DNA from: an uncultured Pseudomonadota bacterium
Lineage (GTDB): Bacteria > Pseudomonadota > Gammaproteobacteria > Steroidobacterales > Steroidobacteraceae
DNA: 40,900 bases
Assembly (NCBI GenBank): GCA_903927005.1
Contig: CAIYLH010000065.1
Coordinates: 1 to 40,900 of the forward strand
Reading direction: 5' to 3'
Part shown: piece after piece, positions 34,961 to 40,900 of the stretch
How positions within the stretch are numbered: the first letter of the stretch is position 1
How the letters are laid out: the number at the start of each line of letters is the position of its first letter
Notes under the pieces: model-generated
The model's database searches: none
What the model was told of the DNA's origin: nothing
What the model saw: the letters and a program-made list of their open reading frames with translations, nothing else
Program-made: the position numbers and the translations under genes

Positions 34961-35509
34961 ATGGACGCCTACATCATGCGTACCGCCACGATCCGTCTGG
35001 TCGCGGGGCTCGTGGTAGGCGTCACGCTACTGGCACCGTGGGCGGCCCAAGCGGGGCCGCCCCTGGACCGACCCGCACCCGCGCTGGTGGTGAACACCCT
35101 CGATGGGTCGAGCTTCGATCTGGCGGCGCACAAGAAGCAGGTGGTACTGGTGAATTTCTGGGCTAGCTGGTGCCCGCCGTGTCGCGACGAGATGCCGCTG
35201 CTCAACGGCTATCTGGCCAAGCACCATGCCGAAGGGCTGGAACTGATCGGCCTGAGCGTCGATGCTCGCGGTGACCGTCGCGACGTCGAGCAGGCGATGA
35301 GGCCGTTCAGCTATCCCGCCGCGCTGACGGCAGGCGCCAAGGCAAATGCGTTCGGCGCGCCACAGGCCCTGCCTATGACCTATGTCATCGATCGGGCAGG
35401 GGTGCTACGCGCCGCGCTGGTCCCTGGCAAAGGGGCGCTGACCGAGCAGATGCTGGATGCCGTGGTTCTGCCGCTGCTCGCCGAGCAAGCGACGCCCAAG
35501 ACGGACTAG
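34961..35509 (+). CDS. TlpA family thiol-disulfide reductase
   Basis: 182 aa. A signal peptide ends near AQA-GPP. The thioredoxin fold has WCPPC (Cys71, Cys74) and QALPMTYVID with the cis-proline. CPPC is typical of TlpA/ResA reductases for cytochrome c or copper-site maturation. GAGG lies six bases before ATG 34961; ATG 34976 is also possible. It is 8 bp after the barrel gene, so the two are one transcript and the barrel's cysteines are a natural candidate substrate. Its end overlaps the convergent small gene by 4 bp. Confidence 0.91.
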   Translation: MDAYIMRTATIRLVAGLVVGVTLLAPWAAQAGPPLDRPAPALVVNTLDGSSFDLAAHKKQVVLVNFWASWCPPCRDEMPLLNGYLAKHHAEGLELIGLSVDARGDRRDVEQAMRPFSYPAALTAGAKANAFGAPQALPMTYVIDRAGVLRAALVPGKGALTEQMLDAVVLPLLAEQATPKTD

Positions 35510-35754
35510 TCGCGGCCCCAACGACCGCCAGCGCTCTCGCCACCGTTCCACTCGGAGGTTGCGAGGCTGCCAGCAGTCTTCCAGCGGGCAAGCCACGCCG
35601 GAACGGCCTTGCCAAGCGCGATCGCCTGGCGAATTTCCATCATCAGGGGTCCGGGCCGAAGCTCGAACATTTGCACGACTTCCGCCGGGACGGGATGGCC
35701 AAAGGCCTGCTTGTATTCGGCGGTGGCGGCAGTGAGAGAATCTGAGACCGTCAA
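35506..35754 (-). CDS. Small conserved-looking protein, unknown function
   Basis: 82 aa from TTG 35754, with CGGAG seven bases upstream. It is soluble and helical, with EYKQAFGHPVPAEVVQMFEL and PLMMEIRQAIALGKAVPAW as the compact core. It reads like a genuine small family, but I cannot name it. The last 20 residues are Gly/Trp-rich. It is tail-to-tail with the TlpA gene. The 117 bp to the end of emrB hold nothing recognised. Confidence 0.6.
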   Translation of the reverse strand: MTVSDSLTAATAEYKQAFGHPVPAEVVQMFELRPGPLMMEIRQAIALGKAVPAWLARWKTAGSLATSEWNGGESAGGRWGRD

Positions 35755-35871
35755 GACGTTGCTCCGAAATGGGGAATGACGTCAGAGCTCCGCGGCCGGG
35801 AGTGTGCGCCTGCCACCTTTCTACGCTCATTCAGTCTGGTGTGCCTGTGTTTCGCGCTAACCACCGTCGGG

Positions 35872-37425
35872 TCAGTCGGCGGCAGCGACCGGGGGACCGC
35901 GCCTTCCTACTGTCGAATGTGCAAACCAGATCAGCCCGATCAGCCCCAGCGACAGCCAGCCGGAGAGCCAAAAAAAGTCGATCGCGGATTTTGCGTATGC
36001 CTGAATCGACACGCCGTGCTCCAGCGCCCCCATCGCCTGCATCGGGCTTAGGCCCAGCGCCTCCATGCCGCGATGCGCCTCGCGGAACGCAGTGTCGAAG
36101 AACGTCGACTTCTCCACCAGACGCGTCTGGTGGAACGCCGCGTGTCGGTCCCAGAACGTCGTCACGATCGAGGCGGCAAAGCTGCCGGCGCTGATGCGCA
36201 GGAAATTCGACATCCCGGAGGCCGCCGGGACACGCTCTGGCGGAATCTTGTTGAGCGTCATCGTCAGCCCCGCGATGAAGAAGGTCGCCATCGCGATACC
36301 CTGGATCGCAAGCGGCACCATGAAGTCGCCTACCGTTGCATCGGTCGTCAGTCGTGCGCGCATCAGGAACGAGGCTGCGAACGCGAACATGGCCACGGTC
36401 GCGAACAGGCGTGCGTCGACCCGGCCGAGCGCGCGACCTACGAATGGCACCAACAGGATCGCGATCACGCCGCTCGGCGTGGTTATAAGGCCCGCCCAGG
36501 TTGCCGTGTAGCCCAGCTGCGTCTGCAGCCAGAGCGGCAACAGCACGAGGTTGCCGAAGAACAAGGCGTAACCGATGCAAACCACGATGGTCCCGATCGT
36601 GAAGTCACGCGAGCGAAACAGGGTCAGGTCGACGATGGGGTGGCGCTCGGTCAATTCCCAGATCAGGAATGCGATAAATCCTATTGCCGCCACCAGCGCG
36701 AGTACGACGATTGCGGGCGAGGCGAACCAATCGGCGTCCTTGCCCAGGTCGAGCAGGATCTGCAACGAACCGACCCACACCACCAATAGCGAAATTCCAA
36801 CCCGATCCACCGGCAGGCGACGCGTAGGCGTGTCGCGCTTGCCGAGGTAGCGCCAACAGACGATCGCGCTGAAGATGCCGACCGGCAGGTTAATGAGAAA
36901 GATCCACGGCCAGCTGTAATTATCAGAGATCCAGCCGCCCAGAATCGGGCCGATTACCGGCGCTATCAGCGTCGTGACCGTCCATATACCCAGCGCCCGG
37001 GCGCGCCGCTCTGGCGGAAATATAGACAGCAGGATGGCCTGCGAGCCCGGGATCAGCGGCCCGGATACGACGCCCTGCAACACTCGGAATGCGATCAGCG
37101 ATGGCAGGTTCCACGCCATGCCACACATAAACGACGCGACCGTGAACAGCACGACCGAGACGGTGAACGTCCGCACCAGCCCGAAGCGCTGCATCAACCA
37201 GCCTGTCAGCGGCACCGAGATGCCGTTCGCCACCGCGAACGAGGTGATCACCCAGGTACCCTGATCTGCACTGACGCCCAGGTTGCCGGACATCACCGGG
37301 ATCGAGACGTTGGCGATCGTCGTGTCGAGCACCTGCATGAAGGTGCCCAGCGCCACGGCAAACGCCGTCAACGCTCGCGCGCCGGCGCTGAGTCCGCCGA
37401 GCCCGGGCCCCGAGCCGGCGCTCAC
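35872..37425 (-). CDS. emrB: DHA2 family (EmrB/QacA) drug:H+ antiporter, inner membrane
   Basis: 517 aa, 14 predicted transmembrane helices. The first-helix motif LDTTIANVSIP is the DHA2/EmrB signature. GWLMQRFGLVRTF is motif A, and ALGIWTVTTLIAPVIGPILGGWI is the antiporter motif C region. With the membrane fusion protein and outer-membrane factor encoded upstream it should form a tripartite efflux pump for hydrophobic toxicants. It is the last gene of the operon, its start overlapping emrA by 4 bp (ATGA). Substrates cannot be predicted. Confidence 0.94.
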   Translation of the reverse strand: MSAGSGPGLGGLSAGARALTAFAVALGTFMQVLDTTIANVSIPVMSGNLGVSADQGTWVITSFAVANGISVPLTGWLMQRFGLVRTFTVSVVLFTVASFMCGMAWNLPSLIAFRVLQGVVSGPLIPGSQAILLSIFPPERRARALGIWTVTTLIAPVIGPILGGWISDNYSWPWIFLINLPVGIFSAIVCWRYLGKRDTPTRRLPVDRVGISLLVVWVGSLQILLDLGKDADWFASPAIVVLALVAAIGFIAFLIWELTERHPIVDLTLFRSRDFTIGTIVVCIGYALFFGNLVLLPLWLQTQLGYTATWAGLITTPSGVIAILLVPFVGRALGRVDARLFATVAMFAFAASFLMRARLTTDATVGDFMVPLAIQGIAMATFFIAGLTMTLNKIPPERVPAASGMSNFLRISAGSFAASIVTTFWDRHAAFHQTRLVEKSTFFDTAFREAHRGMEALGLSPMQAMGALEHGVSIQAYAKSAIDFFWLSGWLSLGLIGLIWFAHSTVGRRGPPVAAAD

Positions 37426-38600
37426 GGCGCGCCGTGCTTCTCGCGCGGCGCGGCGATCCGAGCCTGCGCTGCGACGATCTGCTGGATCCGCGCCTCGGTG
37501 GCGGGATCCTCGAGGGTCTGGATGCGCGCTGCGGCGCTGGAGCGCACGCCGGCGGCGGCCACCACCGGCCCGGAGCCGTCGGCAACGTCCACCTCGACCG
37601 TCGTCGACAAACCTATGCGCAGCGGGTGCGCCTCCAGTTCCTTAGGATCCAGCGCGATCCGCACCGGCAGGCGCTGCACGATCTTGATCCAGTTGCCCGA
37701 TGCGTTCTGCGACGGCAACAGCGCAAAAGCACTGCCGCTGCCGGCGCCCAGACCCGCAACACGTCCATGGAAGGTCACCGCGGAGCCGTACACATCCGCC
37801 CGCACCCGCACCGGTTGGCCGATCCGTAACCGCCCAAGTTGTACTTCCTTGAAGTTGGCGTCGATCCAAACCTCGCGCAGTGAGACGATCGCAAGCAGCG
37901 GCGTACCGGGCGCGACTCGCTGGCCGATCTGCACGCTACGCTTTGCGATCACGCCGGCCGCCGGCGCCGTCAGAGTGGTGCGGCGCAGCGCAAGGCGCGC
38001 GCTGCGCACGGCGGCGGCGGCCTCCAGCACCCGTGGGTGGGTTGCAACGGTGGCATCGTGAAGTTGCGCATCGAGCGCGTCGAGCTGGGCGCTCGACGCC
38101 ATCACCGCCGCGCCGAACTCGGCAACCGCATCGCTGGAGTGCGCCAGCTCCTCGCCAGACACCGCGCCATCGCCGCGCAACGGCTCGCGCCGCGCGAGGT
38201 CCCGCCGCGCACGCTGCAACGTTAGCTCGCGTGCCTGCAACTCAGCGCGCAGTACCGCGCGCTGAGCATAGAGGGCGGCGACCTCTCGTGCGGTGCGCGC
38301 GAGGGCGGCTTCCGCTGCGGCCACCGCCACCCGCGCATCGGCCGGATCGAGCTCGACGAGCACGACGCCGGCATCGACTCCCTGCGTATCGTCGGCGTGG
38401 ACCGCCGTCACGGTGCCGGGTGCTTCGCTGGTGAGCGGCATCACGTCACCTGCGACGTACGCGTCGTCGGTCGACTCGTAGTGGCGCAGCTCCATGAACC
38501 AGTACAGTCCCCATGCCACAGCCAGGAGCGCGAGCACGGCGCCGAACACGCTAAAGGCACGCTGTCGGGTAGTCCGGGACGTTTGGTTAGAGTCGGTCAC
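37422..38600 (-). CDS. emrA: EmrA-like membrane fusion (HlyD family) protein
   Basis: 392 aa. One inner-membrane helix near residues 17-33 is followed by YESTDDAYVAGDVMPLTSEA, the HlyD/EmrA lipoyl start. A long Ala/Arg/Glu coiled-coil hairpin (about 75-190) follows, then the second lipoyl half with TLTAPAAGVIAKRSVQIGQRV and the beta-barrel domain (VWIDANFKEVQLGRL). The last 60 residues are variable. It links EmrB to the outer-membrane factor. Both ends overlap the neighbours by 4 bp. Confidence 0.94.
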   Translation of the reverse strand: MTDSNQTSRTTRQRAFSVFGAVLALLAVAWGLYWFMELRHYESTDDAYVAGDVMPLTSEAPGTVTAVHADDTQGVDAGVVLVELDPADARVAVAAAEAALARTAREVAALYAQRAVLRAELQARELTLQRARRDLARREPLRGDGAVSGEELAHSSDAVAEFGAAVMASSAQLDALDAQLHDATVATHPRVLEAAAAVRSARLALRRTTLTAPAAGVIAKRSVQIGQRVAPGTPLLAIVSLREVWIDANFKEVQLGRLRIGQPVRVRADVYGSAVTFHGRVAGLGAGSGSAFALLPSQNASGNWIKIVQRLPVRIALDPKELEAHPLRIGLSTTVEVDVADGSGPVVAAAGVRSSAAARIQTLEDPATEARIQQIVAAQARIAAPREKHGAP

Positions 38601-40030
38601 TGGGCACCCTTGGCATCGGTCTTGGAAGGAGAAAGAGAATCCTGCGGACTGCCGCCCAGAGCGACGACCAACGCCACCTGCGCCTGGCGATCGGCGGCTT
38701 GCAGACCGAGCACGGACCGTCGGGCCGCCTGCACGCGCAGCTCCGCCTCTACCACCGCAATGTCGCTGGCAAGACCCGCGTCGCGCCGGCGCTCGGTGAG
38801 CCGCAGCGCCTCATCAACGCTCGCCAGACGGTTGCGGGCGTCGGCGAGCTGCCGCGACAAGGTATCGAGTGCGGTGAGCTGGTCTGCCGCCTCGCGAACC
38901 GCCACCAATACCGTCGCGTTGTAGTCTGCGATCGCAAGGTCGACCGCGGCGTTAGCGCCATGCACCTCGGCCTTCAGCCGGCCGCTGTTGTAGATGGGCA
39001 GCCCCACGTTGAGACCGGCACCCAGAGTTCTAGCAGGAGCGGACAGCAACTCGCTGAGCCCAAACGCCGTCAGGCCGGCAAACGCCCGCAGGTTGAGATC
39101 GGGATAGCCGGCGCGGCGCGCCGCGTGTGCCAACGCACTGCGCGCACGGATCCGCGCTAGCGCGGCCCCCACATCACCGCGGCGCAGCAGCAAGTCGGCC
39201 GGCAGCACCTCCGGCAGCGCAAGACCGGCTTGCGCAAGCGGCGCAGGACGCGTGATCGAAGCGTAGAAGTCCGCACCGCGACCGGCGATAGCAGCAATGC
39301 GGTGAGCGGCAAGATCCACCCGCAACTGGGCTTCGCGCGCCTCCAGACGTGCGTCGTCGACGCCGGCACGCGCAGAGCGCTCCTCGATGCCTGTCTCGAG
39401 ACCCGCTGTGACGCGCAGGCGCGCAAGGTCCGCAAGCCGTGTCCGCGCGACACTACCAGCCTGCGCCACGTCGAGCTGCGCATAGGCGCGATCCAGCTCG
39501 AGGTATTGGGAAACCATCGCCGATTCGATCGCCAGGCGCGCTCCGCGCAAGGAAAATGCACCCGCAAGAGCCTCTTGTTCGGCGGCGTTGATGCGGTCGT
39601 GTTGCCGGCCCCAGAAATCCATGTTCCAGGTCAGCGCGACATCGGCGGAGCCGTCCCAGTAGCTGCCGCCAGCCCACGGCGGCGGGTAGAACGAGCTCGC
39701 ACTGAGTCGCTCGCGCTGCTCAAGAACGTCGCCACGAATACGCGGACCGAGTCCGCTGCCGGCGATATGCGCCGCGGACTGTGCGATCTCGAGCCGCGCG
39801 AGGGCCTCGGTAAGCGACGGATTGCCTGCAAGCGCCAGATCGACGAGCCGATCGAGTTGCGAATCGCCATACCCCTGCCACCAGTCGGCCGCCAGCGGCA
39901 CCGCGGGTGCCGCGACAAGGCCAGTGGAATGCGCCTGCAGCAGCTCGGCGTGGGGTGGACGGGCAGGACCGACGGCACAACCGGCGAGGACGGCAGCGAA
40001 CAGGCCGAGCGCGGCACCGCTGCGCCTCAT
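38597..40030 (-). CDS. Outer-membrane efflux factor (NodT/OprM type lipoprotein)
   Basis: 477 aa. A lipobox (VLAGC, Cys18) anchors it to the outer membrane. WWQGYGDSQLDRLVDLALAGNPSL and two internally repeated coiled-coil regions are typical of the TolC/NodT family. GAGLNVGLPIYNSGR begins the second repeat's barrel strand. It forms the trimeric exit duct for EmrAB. It is placed between marR and emrA, overlapping both by 4 bp, so stoichiometry is probably set by translational coupling. Confidence 0.93.
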   Translation of the reverse strand: MRRSGAALGLFAAVLAGCAVGPARPPHAELLQAHSTGLVAAPAVPLAADWWQGYGDSQLDRLVDLALAGNPSLTEALARLEIAQSAAHIAGSGLGPRIRGDVLEQRERLSASSFYPPPWAGGSYWDGSADVALTWNMDFWGRQHDRINAAEQEALAGAFSLRGARLAIESAMVSQYLELDRAYAQLDVAQAGSVARTRLADLARLRVTAGLETGIEERSARAGVDDARLEAREAQLRVDLAAHRIAAIAGRGADFYASITRPAPLAQAGLALPEVLPADLLLRRGDVGAALARIRARSALAHAARRAGYPDLNLRAFAGLTAFGLSELLSAPARTLGAGLNVGLPIYNSGRLKAEVHGANAAVDLAIADYNATVLVAVREAADQLTALDTLSRQLADARNRLASVDEALRLTERRRDAGLASDIAVVEAELRVQAARRSVLGLQAADRQAQVALVVALGGSPQDSLSPSKTDAKGAQ

Positions 40031-40500
40031 GAGCTCTCTCCCTCTAGAGACGGCAGGTGTTCGAGCCGCGCGATCATGCGCGTCAGCAACGAGGTCAGCG
40101 TGGCAACCTCGGCTGGCGTGAAGTCGGACAGCGCATGGTTGAGCCGGGCGACCACCAGTGGCAGGTGAGTCTCTATCATCTGGCGGCCGGCAACGGTAAG
40201 TAGCAGCTGCACGCTGCGCCGGTCCGCATCACTGCGCAGGCGCTGCAACAGCTCGCGCTGTTCAAGCTGGTCAACCATGCGGCTAAAGGCCCCCGAGTCG
40301 TGCCGAAGGTCCCGGCAGAGCTCCGCGGGGGTCAGCGACGGGTTGTCGCGCAGCAGAATAAGCGTTGCCCACTGTACGAACGTAATGCCGGCATCGGCGA
40401 ACGAGGCTTCGAGCTGCTCGCGCAGCAAGGACGCACCGCGCCGCATCAAGTAGCCGACGCTGTTGTGAACGCTGTAGTCAGGGACGTCGTAATGCTTCAT
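40027..40500 (-). CDS. MarR family transcriptional regulator of the efflux operon
   Basis: 157 aa. The winged-helix core has TFVQWATLILLRDNPSLTPAELCRDLRHDSGAFSRMVDQLE, then the wing RSDADRRSVQLLLT. N- and C-terminal helices form the dimer interface. The ligand is likely a substrate of the pump, as in EmrR/MarR, an inference from operon structure. It is the first gene, with a strong promoter and palindromic operator immediately upstream, so it should repress its own operon. The leader is only about 20 bases. Confidence 0.93.
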   Translation of the reverse strand: MKHYDVPDYSVHNSVGYLMRRGASLLREQLEASFADAGITFVQWATLILLRDNPSLTPAELCRDLRHDSGAFSRMVDQLEQRELLQRLRSDADRRSVQLLLTVAGRQMIETHLPLVVARLNHALSDFTPAEVATLTSLLTRMIARLEHLPSLEGESS

Positions 40501-40503
40501 GTC

Positions 40504-40528
40504 TGCCCAGGCAGTTACTGCCTAGGCA
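40504..40528. promoter_or_regulatory. MarR-type operator (25 bp palindrome)
   Basis: TGCCCAGGCAGT (40504-40515), one spacer base, then ACTGCCTAGGCA (40517-40528). The arms are inverted copies with a single mismatch, and each arm holds a TGCCnAGGCA core that is itself palindromic. It lies between the -10 element and the marR ATG (40498-40500), where a bound dimer or pair of dimers would block transcription. Confidence 0.8.
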
Positions 40529-40556
40529 GCATAATCACTGTGCATACGGCCGTCAA
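40528..40556 (-). promoter_or_regulatory. Promoter of the marR-emr operon
   Basis: Read on the minus strand: TTGACG (-35, 40551-40556), a 17 bp spacer, and TATGCT (-10, 40528-40533). The -35 matches the sigma-70 consensus at five of six positions and the spacing is ideal. The expected transcription start near 40521 lies inside the palindromic operator, leaving a leader of about 20 bases. Confidence 0.75.
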
Positions 40557-40795
40557 TCAGCCAGCGACGCTGCCTGCGAGCCTTGCCGCTTATGATTCGG
40601 CCATGCACCGGCAACCGGAAGCGCAGGGACGCGCTGACCCCGCTGCGACAGTTGCGCTAGCACAAGGAGCTGCGGCCAAGTGTTTAGGGATCATGCCGCG
40701 CTCGTTGCCGGGCTTCAGTGGATCGCTCGATATCTGTACGAACTGGGCAATTTCTCGCGTACGCCGCAGCAGGTGGCGCAAGTTAAATCGCGCCA
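40557..40795. other. Gap between efflux promoter and tnpB remnant, with one possible short ORF
   Basis: No recognised gene. On the plus strand AAGGAG precedes a GTG at 40680 that opens a 47-codon frame to 40823. Its first half (DHAALVAGLQWIARYLYELG) looks protein-like, but I cannot assign it. It overlaps the tnpB start in another frame. It could be part of the mobile element's left end or a chance frame. Confidence 0.3.
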
Positions 40796-40900
40796 ATGCC
40801 CAAGACTCCAGTCCCGACAGTGACCCGCACGCTGCGCTTCAAGTTGCGCCGCGAGTCCTAGCCGTGGCTTGAGGCTTCGGAAGATCGTGAATACGTATCA
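40796..40900 (+). pseudogene. tnpB: Probable 5' end of a second tnpB, interrupted by TAG, cut by window edge
   Basis: ATG 40796 opens MPKTPVPTVTRTLRFKLRRE, then Ser, an in-frame TAG (40859-40861), and PWLEAS onward. TnpB proteins often begin with TRTLRxK, then a short basic stretch, then YPWLnAA. The TAG stands exactly where Tyr would be, so a sense codon seems to have mutated to stop. Only about 35 codons are visible before the window ends, and the last ten do not match clearly. The call is suggestive. Confidence 0.45.

Overview
The window is about 41 kb of GC-rich, densely packed bacterial chromosome. The gene complement (YheU, QmcA/NfeD, YbiT, UbiM, DgcN/DgcA, and the DUF2844/DUF3443 and DUF4266/DUF3570 families) points to a gammaproteobacterium, perhaps near the Nevskiales/Steroidobacterales. 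That placement is an inference from gene content only. No rRNA, tRNA or CRISPR array was seen.

Left edge (1-432): the 3' end of an IS200/IS605-type tnpB (zinc finger plus the HDRD motif of RuvC-III), broken by one extra base, running into a strongly structured tail that is a candidate omega RNA. Next come tyrosine phenol-lyase (433-1860) and, convergent with it, a PQQ/heme c alcohol dehydrogenase carrying the lanthanide-type D-Y-D motif and an M24 metallopeptidase. NfeD and QmcA follow, separated from YbiT by a shared hairpin.

8.3-16.9 kb: a TlpA-like thioredoxin, a stand-alone tRNA-binding OB protein, a receiver-only response regulator, a large MASE1-CHASE-PAS-PAS histidine kinase and a GNAT enzyme. 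These are followed by an iron-type alcohol dehydrogenase and, divergent from it, a compact YheU / TIGR02450 / 4Fe-4S protein operon.

16.9-27.8 kb: cofactor and amino-acid metabolism. UbiM (ubiquinone hydroxylation) is divergent from nadA-nadB. Then come a Tat-exported amidase, a DODA-type dioxygenase, the overlapping dgcN-dgcA pair (D-glutamate catabolism), prolyl aminopeptidase and a PLP aminotransferase.

28-35.5 kb: a long run of exported proteins of little-known function. DUF2844 is followed by a DUF3443 lipoprotein that reads like a bilobed pepsin-type fold. Then comes a thioredoxin / DUF4266 / DUF3570 / ApbE cluster, followed by a His-rich DUF2946 protein, a beta-barrel protein with a CxCxC motif and another TlpA thioredoxin. 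Together they look like an envelope redox or metal-handling module with a flavin transferase but no recognisable flavinylation target.

35.8-40.6 kb: a marR-OMF-emrA-emrB multidrug efflux operon on the minus strand, with three ATGA overlaps and a promoter touched by a near-perfect MarR-type palindrome. The right edge holds what looks like the start of a second tnpB, interrupted by an in-frame TAG, so TnpB debris brackets the window on both sides.
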